Origin: Fuchsiella alkaliacetigena
Lineage (GTDB): Bacteria; Bacillota; Halanaerobiia; Halobacteroidales; Acetohalobiaceae
Reading direction: 5' to 3'
NCBI RefSeq assembly: GCF_023227765.1
Contig: NZ_JALKBZ010000022.1
Coordinates: 1 to 40,304 of the forward strand
Length of the DNA stretch: 40,304 nt
The notes beneath the pieces are model-generated. The model worked only from the letters and a program-made list of their open reading frames with translations. It was not told where the DNA came from and made no database searches. The first letter of the stretch is position 1. Each line of letters begins with the position of its first letter. This document shows positions 8,357 to 16,942 of this stretch, one piece after another. Made by a program: the position numbers and the translations under genes.

Positions 8357-8621
8357 ATTAATAGGTAACTACTCAGGTTTTAATCTTTATAGATACATTA
8401 TTGCATTAACGTTAAAAGATAAAATTCAAATTCTATTAGACGCAGACTAAGTTCGGACAAAATCTGACTAAAACATAAGAGATTAAAGAATTAAAGGATT
8501 TTAAAATCTAGTCAGAACTTAGTCAGATTTTAGTCTGCGTCAAAAAGTTTTAATGTTTTGAACTTATCTGTGTCTATCTGTGCAATCTGTGTCAGAGTTG
8601 CACCTAAGTAGTTGCATTAAT
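8357..8621. repeat. MITE-like element C with terminal inverted repeats
   Basis: The gap before cheR holds an element whose ends are imperfect inverted repeats: ATTAATAGGTAACTACTCAGG (8357-8377) and, as reverse complement, ATTAATGCAACTACTTAGG (8603-8621). Inside is a long palindrome with a perfect 12-bp arm GACGCAGACTAA (8439-8450) and its complement at 8530-8541, then imperfect arms with swapped subunits (AAATCTGACTA, AAGTTCTGACTA). Degenerate short repeats of the type ATCTGTG occur at 8566-8597. The left end resembles 37093-37133. No coding sequence is seen. Confidence 0.6.
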
Positions 8622-8665
8622 AAAAAATTTAACTAAAAGTTTTTTAGAAAGGAGTACTCAAGCAC

Positions 8666-9445
8666 ATGGCTCTCAAATTTGCAGAATTTAAAGATAAAGC
8701 CTCAAAAACATTAAATATTAATTTAGATAGCTATAAAGAAAAAAGAGTTAAACGCCGAATTAATAGTTTAATGGATAAATCAGATGTTAAAGACTATGAT
8801 GAATGTCTTAATTTACTAAAAACTGATGCTGAGTTTAAAAAAAAGTTTTTAAGTCATTTTACCATTAACACTTCAGAGTTTTTTAGAAATCCCAAAAATT
8901 TTAAATACTTACAGGATGAAGTATTACCTAAGCTTTTAAAAGAAAAAAAGCAGATTAAGATCTGGAGTGCAGCCTGCTCTGACGGTTCAGAGCCCTATAC
9001 CTTAGCCATCATCCTTAATGAAATGAATGTCAAAAGCGATAGGTTTCAAATTCAGGCTACTGACTTAGATCGAGAGATCTTAAAAAAAGCTAAAGAAGGT
9101 ATCTATAATGAAAATTCAGTAAAAAAAGTAGAGGATAAAATCCTCAATAAATACTTTACTGCTCAAGATGATAAATATATTTTGACTAATGATATTAAAA
9201 ATAAGGTTAAGTTCAAACAGCATAATCTTTTATTAGACAACTACGGCTCTAACTGGGACTTAATTCTGTGCCGAAATGTATTTATCTATTTTACTAAGGA
9301 AGTCAAAGATACCATTACCCAAAAGTTAAGTAATGCCTTAAGAAAGGATGGGTATCTCTTCCTAGGTAATACGGAATACCTTTTGCAGCCGGATAAGTAT
9401 AATTTAAAGAAAGACTACACTTCTTTTTATATTCGCCAGGATTAA
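8666..9445 (+). CDS. cheR: CheR-type chemotaxis protein-glutamate methyltransferase
   Basis: Methylates glutamates of chemoreceptors with SAM. The 259-residue protein has the small helical N-terminal domain (about 1-75) with an R-R-I motif, then the SAM-binding domain with [16 protein letters not shown] near residue 100 and the CRNVFIYF motif near 207. The usual Gly of the SAM loop (GCSTGEE) is A-C-S-D-G here, a mild variation. AAAGGAG precedes the ATG. The stop codon overlaps that of convergent hflX by 3 bp. No receptors or other core che genes are in the window except cheX. Confidence 0.92.
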   Translation: MALKFAEFKDKASKTLNINLDSYKEKRVKRRINSLMDKSDVKDYDECLNLLKTDAEFKKKFLSHFTINTSEFFRNPKNFKYLQDEVLPKLLKEKKQIKIWSAACSDGSEPYTLAIILNEMNVKSDRFQIQATDLDREILKKAKEGIYNENSVKKVEDKILNKYFTAQDDKYILTNDIKNKVKFKQHNLLLDNYGSNWDLILCRNVFIYFTKEVKDTITQKLSNALRKDGYLFLGNTEYLLQPDKYNLKKDYTSFYIRQD

Positions 9446-11265
9446 TCTAGATTCTTTTTAGTAATAATATACTCTTCATCAACTAGGTTAGCTGCTCGTT
9501 CACTAATCCTAGCTTTGATGAAGATACCCTGGTTTTTATACTCTTCAGTTATTACCTGACCTCGATTATATATCATCTCTAAACTACCAGCATCAGCATA
9601 AGGAAGTAATACCTCTACTTCTACCATAGTACTTAAAACTAACTCAGAAATTTTAGCTAATAGCTTTTCTACTCCCGTACCTTCAACAGCAGAAATAGCT
9701 AAGCTCTCTTCAACATAACGTTGCTTTAACTCTAAGCTATTAGGATCATCTATCAGATCTATTTTATTAAAAACGGTAATTATCGGCTTGGATAATACAT
9801 CTAATTCTTTTAAAACTTCCAGCACAGCATCTATCCTAGCTTCATAATCCTCTTGACTAGCATCGACTACATGAATCAAAATATCTGCTTCCTGAACCTC
9901 TTCTAAAGTCGCTTGAAAAGCTGCAATCAACTGATGGGGCAGATTGCGAATAAAACCTACTGTATCACTAATTAATACCTCTCGGCCTATGGGTAGCTTT
10001 AGTTTGCAAGTGTTAGAATCTAAGGTAGCAAAGAGCTCATCTTTAACCAAAGCTCCTGCTTTAGTCAAGCAGTTAAGTAATGTAGACTTGCCAGCATTGG
10101 TATAGCCCACTAAAGAAATAGTAGGTAAGTGCCGCCGAGAGCGCTGAGTAGTTCTAGTCTTCTGCACCTGTTGAATCTCTTTTTCTAACTTGGATATTCT
10201 TTCCCGAATTCGACGTCTATCTATTTCCAGTTTACTTTCTCCGGGCCCGCGAGTCCCAATCCCTCCGGCTAATCTAGATAGCTCCTCGCCTTTACCAGTC
10301 AATCTAGGTAATAAGTACTTCAGTTGAGCCAGCTCTACTTGTAACTTACCCTCTTTACTATTAGCATGTTGAGCAAAGATATCCAAAATAACCTGCGTCC
10401 TATCAATCACCTTAATTCCCAACTCTTCCTCTAAGTTTCTCTGTTGAGCAGGGCTTAACTCATTATCAAAAATCACCAGATTAGCTCCAGTAGCATACTT
10501 AAGCTCTTTTAATTCCTGCACTTTACCATAGCCTAGATAATAACGAACATCTGGATAACTACGATACTGACTGGCCCGAGCACAGACCTCAATACCTGCC
10601 GTCTCTGCTAAGCTAGTTAACTCAGCTAAAGATTCATCTTTCAGCAAAGAAGAGTCTGCCAAAAAAACTCCTACCAAAATAGCCTTTTCCTCTTTGGATT
10701 CTTCCACCTGCACCGTCTCTACAGCTTCTAATTGGCTTTCTAAACTCTGCACCTTAGCTAAATAATCAATATTCATCAAGTCAGCTAGTGAATAGGGCCC
10801 GTGCTGTTCACTTCCTAAGCTTAAAGTGCCTCTATCCAGTTGAGGATAATATACTTTAGCCTCTAAGCTACTTTTATCAACTAACACTGGCAAATGTAGA
10901 ATTAAGTCCAGTCTATATCTCTGCAAAAAGATATCAATTCTATTATCCAAAGCTTCATCTAAAGTTAAATAAATACATCTTAATCCACTTAATCTTTGTT
11001 GACTACGCCGCTGCTCTACTCCTCTAAAAAAGTCTTCACTCAAATTTCCTACTTTAATCCTCAATACTTCTCCTCTTCTATTAACTAAAACTGCTACCTC
11101 TTTCTCAATCATCTTAACTATATCTATTAACTCCTCCAAAAACTTCCTAGAAGCTAACTCCGCAGCAGCAAAAGGAGGAGTATCCTCCAACAAAGACTCC
11201 AAGGCCTCTATCTCTATATTACTTAAAGTAGTTAAATCTCCCTTTAAATCCGAAATAAACATCAC
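9442..11265 (-). CDS. hflX: Ribosome-associated GTPase HflX (long form)
   Basis: HflX splits stalled or hibernating ribosomes. G-domain motifs are visible: [10 protein letters not shown] (G1, near residue 390), FATLDSN (switch I), DTVGFI (G3), NKIDL (G4). It is preceded by the HflX N-terminal domain and coiled coil with [16 protein letters not shown]. At 607 residues it is about 180 longer than E. coli HflX; the extra N-terminal region (about 1-190) is also found in some clostridial HflX proteins and has no clear motif. Its stop codon overlaps the cheR stop in the opposite direction, without room for a terminator. Confidence 0.95.
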   Translation of the reverse strand: MMFISDLKGDLTTLSNIEIEALESLLEDTPPFAAAELASRKFLEELIDIVKMIEKEVAVLVNRRGEVLRIKVGNLSEDFFRGVEQRRSQQRLSGLRCIYLTLDEALDNRIDIFLQRYRLDLILHLPVLVDKSSLEAKVYYPQLDRGTLSLGSEQHGPYSLADLMNIDYLAKVQSLESQLEAVETVQVEESKEEKAILVGVFLADSSLLKDESLAELTSLAETAGIEVCARASQYRSYPDVRYYLGYGKVQELKELKYATGANLVIFDNELSPAQQRNLEEELGIKVIDRTQVILDIFAQHANSKEGKLQVELAQLKYLLPRLTGKGEELSRLAGGIGTRGPGESKLEIDRRRIRERISKLEKEIQQVQKTRTTQRSRRHLPTISLVGYTNAGKSTLLNCLTKAGALVKDELFATLDSNTCKLKLPIGREVLISDTVGFIRNLPHQLIAAFQATLEEVQEADILIHVVDASQEDYEARIDAVLEVLKELDVLSKPIITVFNKIDLIDDPNSLELKQRYVEESLAISAVEGTGVEKLLAKISELVLSTMVEVEVLLPYADAGSLEMIYNRGQVITEEYKNQGIFIKARISERAANLVDEEYIITKKNLD

Positions 11266-11282
11266 CTCGCAAAAGTTTTACT

Positions 11283-11669
11283 TTAATCCTCTAAATCCAT
11301 TTTTCTTTGCTGCACATTAGGATCAAAAGGTAAAATCTTATCGTAAGCTATCATCTGCAAAGCCTCTCTACTGCGATTAACAAAGCACTCCTCTAGATGA
11401 TCAACTCCACACCTTTTGCAAATCCCATCTACTTGCTTCAGAAGGTCTTCAATTTTTGACTTAGCAAAATCCCTAGTCTCTCGTTTAAAATCCACTTCTG
11501 CTAAACCTTCCTGTACCTGTCGTCCATTTTCAGTAAAGCGATGTAAATAGTTTTTAGCCTTGTGTAAGTTGCAGTCTTTAACACATTCAGCCAAACAGTC
11601 CAGCTCTTCACAGTATTTATTAATAGCTCGCCAAATTTTACTTACTTTATACTGGGGAATAAAGGCCAT
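11283..11669 (-). CDS. Cys-rich hypothetical protein upstream of hflX
   Basis: 128 residues, soluble, helix-rich, not recognised. Eight cysteines occur in two groups: C19, C25, C29 and C33 near the N terminus (ELDCLAECVKDC), and CKRCGVDHLEECF around residues 83-95. The CxxC and spaced Cys/His suggest metal or Fe-S binding. A good AGGAGGG precedes the ATG. It lies between cheX and hflX on the same strand, 17 bp before hflX, so it is probably co-transcribed with it. A signalling role together with CheX and hemerythrin is inference from position only. Confidence 0.75.
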   Translation of the reverse strand: MAFIPQYKVSKIWRAINKYCEELDCLAECVKDCNLHKAKNYLHRFTENGRQVQEGLAEVDFKRETRDFAKSKIEDLLKQVDGICKRCGVDHLEECFVNRSREALQMIAYDKILPFDPNVQQRKMDLED

Positions 11670-11706
11670 AAGTAGCCCTCCTTTTCAATTTATAAGCTTG
11701 TCATAG

Positions 11707-12168
11707 TTAAGATATAGATATATTAAGATCAAATTCTCCAATATCAGTCTCTAAATTAATAGTTAATACCTGCTCAGTAGACATAGCTACTGTTTGTCCC
11801 TTACCAATAAGTACTTGCGGCGGGACAATATCACAATTATAATTATTTTCATTTAAAGTAGTCAAAGCATTACCACAAATAATATTAGCTAATTCTCCCA
11901 TTGCTGAAGTAACAAAAGTATCTATCTCTTTCATCTCCATTCCGGACATTCCTTCTACAATATCTAAGACCATATCTTCAGGAAAGCTAAACAGAATAGA
12001 ACCGTTTAAATCACCAGTAACTCCAATAGAGATATTAGCTTCCTTGGTAGAAACTAAGTTATCATTTGTTTCCAGATCTCCTCTACTAACCTCTAGTTGC
12101 AGCATACTATTAAATACATCATTAGCAGCTTTAAAGATAGGATTTACATAATCAGCTTGCATCTTCAT
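11707..12168 (-). CDS. cheX: CheX-family CheY-P phosphatase
   Basis: CheX dephosphorylates CheY-P in chemotaxis and related systems. The 153-residue protein has the CheX fold with GVTGDLNGSILFSF near residue 48 and the catalytic ExxN motif in the helix ELANIICGNA (near residue 92). It lies about 20 bp downstream of the hemerythrin gene on the same strand, so the two are probably co-transcribed. An AGGAGG ribosome binding site is present. Confidence 0.9.
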   Translation of the reverse strand: MKMQADYVNPIFKAANDVFNSMLQLEVSRGDLETNDNLVSTKEANISIGVTGDLNGSILFSFPEDMVLDIVEGMSGMEMKEIDTFVTSAMGELANIICGNALTTLNENNYNCDIVPPQVLIGKGQTVAMSTEQVLTINLETDIGEFDLNISIS

Positions 12169-12187
12169 TCCTCCTTATCAATTTCAG

Positions 12188-12595
12188 TTAATTATTATCC
12201 ACATACTCGCCAATTTTTTGGTCAGCACCAGCAACATGATGGATCAACCAAGTAAGTAGTTTACCACTAAACTCCATAACTAATTCTTCATTACATTTAT
12301 CAGCTTCAAACTCCTGCTTAAACTCCATAATCTCCTGTTTAAATCTTTCGTGAGTTTGACGATGTTCTTCATAATCAGGATAGTTATATTCTCGTTGAAT
12401 CTCCTCTTCAGAATCAAAATGAACTACTACATATTCTCCCATAAAGTTCAAAGTTTTTTCAATCTCAGCTGCTTTTTTCTCCATATCTTCCTCACTTCTA
12501 ACTACCTGCAAAAAATCATTTAAGCGATTAAATAACTCTTTATGCTGTCGATCAACCTCTTCTACCCCTATTTTATACCTTTCCTTCCAGATCAT
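12188..12595 (-). CDS. Bacteriohemerythrin
   Basis: Oxygen-binding four-helix protein with a di-iron site. The full ligand set is visible in 135 residues: H18, H59, E63, H78, H82, H120 and D125. In anaerobes such proteins bind or sense oxygen. It heads a probable operon with cheX and the Cys-rich orphan, which suggests a link between oxygen sensing and taxis. Standard single-domain length. Confidence 0.95.
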   Translation of the reverse strand: MIWKERYKIGVEEVDRQHKELFNRLNDFLQVVRSEEDMEKKAAEIEKTLNFMGEYVVVHFDSEEEIQREYNYPDYEEHRQTHERFKQEIMEFKQEFEADKCNEELVMEFSGKLLTWLIHHVAGADQKIGEYVDNN

Positions 12596-12750
12596 AGCTG
12601 GTCACTCCTTTATATATTAATCAATACTAATTACTACTTTATATATTTCTAGATTAAACTCTTATATCCTGCACCTGTTAAAGTAATTTCTTAAGCTTAA
12701 CAATTAAAACTAATTCTCAATTTTAACAGTAGTCAATAAGTTATTAATGC

Positions 12751-12784
12751 AAAAACTTCCTGAATGGAATCCATCCAGGAAGTT
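12751..12784 (-). terminator. Distal terminator after the HU gene
   Basis: Minus-strand hairpin AACTTCCTGGATGG / CCATTCAGGAAGTT followed by TTTTTG. It follows a first terminator, giving a tandem pair. The rest of the 12596-12848 gap is AT-rich with no recognised feature. Confidence 0.75.
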
Positions 12785-12790
12785 AATCAG

Positions 12791-12823
12791 AAAAAAGCAC
12801 CACAAATAACTATTAGTGGTGCT
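12791..12823 (-). terminator. Proximal terminator after the HU gene
   Basis: Minus-strand perfect stem AGCACCAC / GTGGTGCT with a 12-base loop, followed by six T. It lies 26 bp after the HU stop codon. Confidence 0.85.
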
Positions 12824-12848
12824 TAAAACTATAATTATTTTAAGTCAA

Positions 12849-13163
12849 TTACTTTACATTCACCTGTTCCTTTAAGCTTTTACCAGCCTTAAAAGCAGGT
12901 ACTGTTCGCGCTGGAATCTCTATCTCTTCTCCAGTTTGAGGATTTCTCCCTGTCCTAGCACTACGATCACGTACTTCAAAACTGCCAAAACCAATTAATT
13001 GGACTTTAGCTCTTTCCTCACTAGGTTTAGTAGCTTCTGTTGCTAAATTTTCTGTGATCACTTCCAACATGCTATCTACTACTTCTTTAGTATCCTTCTT
13101 AGTAACATCAGTTTTATTAGCAATTTGATCAACTAAATCAGACTTGGTAATATTATTTGCCAT
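12849..13163 (-). CDS. hup: HU-family nucleoid DNA-binding protein
   Basis: Histone-like protein with the HU core: [10 protein letters not shown]-terminal helix, [21 protein letters not shown] saddle and arm, then [17 protein letters not shown]. The start at 13163 (MANNITK) is preferred because AGGAGG is 10 bases upstream; the earlier in-frame GTG at 13172 almost touches that site. A small insertion with TKPSEERAK around residue 45 lengthens the dimerisation region compared with the usual 90-residue HU. Two terminators follow. Confidence 0.95.
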   Translation of the reverse strand: MANNITKSDLVDQIANKTDVTKKDTKEVVDSMLEVITENLATEATKPSEERAKVQLIGFGSFEVRDRSARTGRNPQTGEEIEIPARTVPAFKAGKSLKEQVNVK

Positions 13164-13354
13164 TATTAACACTCCTCCTATACTTAATTTATTTTTAAAT
13201 CATTTACTACTAAATTACTTATACAATCACTAGTAATTTTCCTCTATAAAGCTTAAGTTATTCCCATATTAGCAGATTTTAGATTAATATTCAACTCTTA
13301 GTTGTAAATAAAGCAAATAAATTCTTAAAATATTAGCTTAAACCTATAACTAAA

Positions 13355-14968
13355 CTAATTTTCAGAACCTACTATCCCCTTAGGAATAGAGAGCTTTTGA
13401 CCCACATTAATTCGATCTGGGTCTTCAATATTATTTGCTCTCACAATTGCCTCCACTGTAGTTCCAAATCTACGAGCTATTTTGAATAAAGTATCTCCAG
13501 GTTGCACAACGTAAACTGTAAAAGAAGGCTTTTCATCTGTTGGCCTATCCACAATTTCAGCCACTTCTACTAATTCAGCTATAATCTTTAGTTGTCTAAA
13601 CCGAAGTACTTTAGCAAACTTTTTAATACTAATTATTAGTTCAATTGTGCGCTGATTTAATAAATTAGCCCTTACATTCGCTACCGACACATCAATCTGA
13701 GCATTCATATCTTCTGTAGCTCCCGGAACCTGCACAAAGTTCTGGAAATCAAAAAACTCACTCACAAAATGTACTGGCTGTTGAAACTCCATCTCATCTT
13801 CTATATCAGCTACATATAAGGCGGTACCCTTAATTTCTCCTTCTATTAAGACTCCCCCCTCTTCTACAGTAGCTACTGGATCGAATATTCTAGCATCCAC
13901 CTCTAATATTCTTTCAATATCTGGTTTTCCAGCTGGCAAATTAATATTTCTAGTAATCCTTTCGGTAACTATATTTTCTCCAATTACCTCTTCTACTCTC
14001 AACAGCTCTCTATCAAACTTTACACACTTACTTTTAATATCGGTAACAACTCGCACCTGTCTAGGCTTTGTTACTTTTACGAACATCTCTATTACTATTT
14101 CTCCTCTAGCAGTATCAGCATCTACTATGTTAGAAGTCAATCTTCTGATAGTAACGTCAGCAAAAGCACTTAAATCATCATCTTCAAAGACTTCAGGTAC
14201 ATCTATAACTTCAGAAAAGTTAATAACTCCTTCAGCAAAATGTACTGGCTGATCCCCCTCGATAGTTTCAGCTACATAAACTATTCCTACATCAATAGTA
14301 CCTTCTACTACTACTGCTCCATTGGTGATTTCTGTCTCGACCTCATCTATTAACTCACCTTGAATCCGCAGTATTTTTTCAATAGGCGGCTTCTCTACAG
14401 GTATATCTACTTCTCCAGCTACTACAGTAGTCATTATATTTTCATCTATTACATCATCTATCTTTAATAGCTCATCTTTAACCACTACATCCTTCTTTTT
14501 AAATCCCCATACTTTAGTAATTAATTTAACCTGCCTAAATTCTGTAACTTTAACAAAAATACTAACAGTTACCGAAACCTCTACTGTTCTTTCATCAATA
14601 AACTCAGCACTAACTCTGGTCACCTCTGCCTCAGCTATCACGTGCATATTCTCTTCTACTCCTGGAATGTCTATAAAATCACCAAAGTTTAGCAAACCTT
14701 TAAAAAAATGAACCGGTTGCTGAGCTTCCTTAGGATCTGGTATATCTGCTACATATAAAATACCTGCTTTTATTTCACCATCTACGTCCACGCCTCCATC
14801 TTCAATTAAAGCCTCCACCTCTACCACTTCGGCTGTGACATCCAGTATCTTTTCAATATCAGGCTTTTCTTCAGGAACCGTCAACTCTTCAGTAATGGAT
14901 TGTCGAGCTACATCCTCTCCAACCACAAACTCTACTCGTACAACTTCATCTTTAAACTTCAATCCCAT
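13355..14968 (-). CDS. SipL-like spore protein: three SPOCS repeats plus C-terminal LysM
   Basis: 537 residues. Three SPOCS (DUF3794) repeats are marked by strand pairs LYVADIPDPKE...FIDIPGV, VYVAETIEGD...VIDVPEV and LYVADIEDEME...FVQVPGA. A LysM domain follows at about 485-533 (YVVQPGDTLFKIARRFG ... NVGQKLSIP). This architecture is that of C. difficile SipL, which binds the SpoIVA coat basement protein through LysM and anchors the coat to the forespore. It has no signal peptide, consistent with assembly from the mother-cell cytoplasm. A late-sporulation-like promoter lies upstream (15015-15041). Domain calls are firm; equivalence to SipL is inference. Confidence 0.85.
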   Translation of the reverse strand: MGLKFKDEVVRVEFVVGEDVARQSITEELTVPEEKPDIEKILDVTAEVVEVEALIEDGGVDVDGEIKAGILYVADIPDPKEAQQPVHFFKGLLNFGDFIDIPGVEENMHVIAEAEVTRVSAEFIDERTVEVSVTVSIFVKVTEFRQVKLITKVWGFKKKDVVVKDELLKIDDVIDENIMTTVVAGEVDIPVEKPPIEKILRIQGELIDEVETEITNGAVVVEGTIDVGIVYVAETIEGDQPVHFAEGVINFSEVIDVPEVFEDDDLSAFADVTIRRLTSNIVDADTARGEIVIEMFVKVTKPRQVRVVTDIKSKCVKFDRELLRVEEVIGENIVTERITRNINLPAGKPDIERILEVDARIFDPVATVEEGGVLIEGEIKGTALYVADIEDEMEFQQPVHFVSEFFDFQNFVQVPGATEDMNAQIDVSVANVRANLLNQRTIELIISIKKFAKVLRFRQLKIIAELVEVAEIVDRPTDEKPSFTVYVVQPGDTLFKIARRFGTTVEAIVRANNIEDPDRINVGQKLSIPKGIVGSEN

Positions 14969-15014
14969 CTACTTACTCCTCCTTCCATAATAAAAGCTTA
15001 AAAGCTTTCAATTA

Positions 15015-15041
15015 TACTATATGCATTAAAAATGGAAATGT
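15015..15041 (-). promoter_or_regulatory. Sigma-K-like promoter of the SipL-like gene
   Basis: Minus-strand CATATAGTA (15015-15023), an exact CATANNNTA -10, with AC 16 bases upstream (complement of 15040-15041). It shares spacing and ACACATTT context with five other genes of the island. Confidence 0.55.
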
Positions 15042-15083
15042 GTACAATTTTTTATGAAATTTTCACCATATAAGTCTATTGTC

Positions 15084-15110
15084 ACATTTGAAGGTAGTTC
15101 TCATAAAATA
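15084..15110 (+). promoter_or_regulatory. Sigma-K-like promoter of the 133-residue orphan
   Basis: Plus-strand AC (15084-15085), 16 bases, then CATAAAATA (15102-15110), an exact CATANNNTA. It is divergent from the SipL-like gene promoter about 60 bp away. Confidence 0.55.
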
Positions 15111-15155
15111 AAATATAGAGTTAAAATCACTATTTAAGAAGGGAGGTAATAAATT

Positions 15156-15557
15156 ATGAGTTTTGGTTATCCTAAAGAAATATTCCCTTATCCAGCAGTT
15201 CAGTACATCCCTATTAATTATTATAATCTAGAAATCAACCCCAGCCAAGTTGCTCTTAATCCTCAAATATACGTATTTTCGGAACTAGCAAGGGCTAATC
15301 AAATAGCTAGCAGGTATAATATGTCTTTAGCATCAGCTAACGAGTTACAAAGTAATGAATTACTGTTAATGAGTATCGGCGCTCAAGTTGAGGATATTAA
15401 GTATAGAGCTTATAGAGTTATTATGGTTACTTCACAGACAGAAAGCTTAATCCATACCTTCAAAATTAAAACTGATTACTTCTATAAGAATAGGTTAATC
15501 TTTATTCTTTATCAAGCAACTGGAGCCCAGTTAGCTACTCAAAGGTTTAATCTCTAA
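15156..15557 (+). CDS. Hypothetical protein of the sporulation island
   Basis: 133 residues, not recognised. It is rich in Tyr, Asn and Ile, with an N-terminal Pro/Tyr segment (YPKEIFPYPAVQYIPINYY) reminiscent of coat-type proteins, and no signal peptide or membrane segment. AGGGAGG precedes the ATG. It is the only plus-strand gene in the island, divergent from the SipL-like gene, and ends next to the convergent SPOCS-like gene. The sigma-K-like promoter suggests a spore-coat role; this is inference. Confidence 0.7.
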   Translation: MSFGYPKEIFPYPAVQYIPINYYNLEINPSQVALNPQIYVFSELARANQIASRYNMSLASANELQSNELLLMSIGAQVEDIKYRAYRVIMVTSQTESLIHTFKIKTDYFYKNRLIFILYQATGAQLATQRFNL

Positions 15558-15558
15558 G

Positions 15559-16881
15559 TCAATTTTTGATTAATAAAGTTACTCTCTCTTTTTTAAATAA
15601 ACAATACCTTACTTCTAAAGCAGTTTTAGCTACTATTTCTTCACCAGAGTGTGATAATTCAAAATCAAGAGGGCTTACCTTTATACTTAAGTTTAATTTA
15701 CTTCCTTCGAGCTCTCTTTTTTTATTTTTTAAACTAATCAACTGCTCAGTAATCTGCTCTTTATTCATTTGCTGGACTGTTCCTTGTTGATCTATAAATT
15801 GAATTGTATATTTTAATCTACATTCTAGCAAAAAAGCACTAGCTAATAACTGTTGATCATAACTATCAATTTTAACTCTTAATTCTTGAATTTGCTTAGC
15901 ATAGCGAGTTAAATACATTTCATTAATAAGTAATAATTTCTGTTGATTATTTATTAATACCCTATCTACCAAAAAGCAGTCCAGTTTAAGTTTTTTAAGA
16001 CTTTCTTTTTGTTTAGTTGCTACTTTAACTAATAATTGCCGTTGCAGACTACTTACTATTTTTAGCAAAGGACGCAAAATTAGTTTATCATTTTTAAGCA
16101 TAGCCTTAATTTCTATTACTTCTAATCTATACTCAAAATTTGTATTTGCTCCTTCAACTGATGATAAAGAAAGTAATTTATTGAATTGTGACTTTAAATT
16201 AAGCCTTTTTTCTTGTCCATTTTGATCGATATAGTATAGTTCAAAGCTCAACTGACCACTAACAATAGCTTGGTCAGCTATTATTTTTACTTTAGATTTA
16301 ACCACCCGACTATGAAGCTCAACTAATTGTCGATAAATAATTCCTAAAGTAAAGCAGTCTTCAATTAGCCAACTTTTATTTAAGGTTTTTAGTCTTTCTT
16401 TAGTTTTTATCAACTTTCCTTGCTGAGCAGTATAGACTGTAACTTCCTCAGGCCGATAAAGGGTTAGATTAGCTACAAAAACCGTTAGCAATAATAGATT
16501 CTTGCCATTAATAAAGTCCCAACCTTTTATTTGTAACTGATTCAAAATTTCTGTATCTATGCTTAAATCAGATAAATAAACAGACTTTTGAAATTCACCT
16601 CGTTCTTCTAAATATTTAAGCTTACCGCTTTGCTTTAAAACAGAAAAACGATAAATGACTGAAGCGGTAATCAAAAGCTGTTCTTGAATTATTTCTTCTT
16701 TTAAATCCAGTATTTTGATCTCCAAATCTACAACTTTTTCGACTTCAATATCTAAATTCAGTTTAGCTTTAATTAAAAAATTTACTTCTTTGCTTCCTGT
16801 AAATCTATTTAAAATAAGCTTTCTACTTTGTAACCTAGCGGGCTTAGTTAAGTTTTCACTTGTTTTGAAATCTTCATCCAT
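15559..16881 (-). CDS. Divergent SPOCS-like protein downstream of the GvpF/L gene
   Basis: About 440 residues, Lys/Leu-rich and without signal peptide. It has no close family match by eye, but its periodic strand pattern resembles SPOCS repeats: KIIADQAIVSGQLSFELYYI followed about 15 residues later by a short hydrophobic strand matches the KVIVQG...YFVGED pattern of its neighbours. Start ATG at 16881 is preferred because GGTGGTG precedes it; GTG at 16893 is in frame but lacks a site. It begins about 60 bp after the GvpF/L stop, with no terminator between, so the two are probably one transcription unit. Composition differs from its neighbours (Lys/Leu-rich rather than acidic Val/Glu-rich). Confidence 0.7.
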   Translation of the reverse strand: MDEDFKTSENLTKPARLQSRKLILNRFTGSKEVNFLIKAKLNLDIEVEKVVDLEIKILDLKEEIIQEQLLITASVIYRFSVLKQSGKLKYLEERGEFQKSVYLSDLSIDTEILNQLQIKGWDFINGKNLLLLTVFVANLTLYRPEEVTVYTAQQGKLIKTKERLKTLNKSWLIEDCFTLGIIYRQLVELHSRVVKSKVKIIADQAIVSGQLSFELYYIDQNGQEKRLNLKSQFNKLLSLSSVEGANTNFEYRLEVIEIKAMLKNDKLILRPLLKIVSSLQRQLLVKVATKQKESLKKLKLDCFLVDRVLINNQQKLLLINEMYLTRYAKQIQELRVKIDSYDQQLLASAFLLECRLKYTIQFIDQQGTVQQMNKEQITEQLISLKNKKRELEGSKLNLSIKVSPLDFELSHSGEEIVAKTALEVRYCLFKKERVTLLIKN

Positions 16882-16942
16882 AACTTTCACCACCAGTCTT
16901 ACTAAGATATATGTCTAAGTAGTAATAAAAATAACTCTAGAA

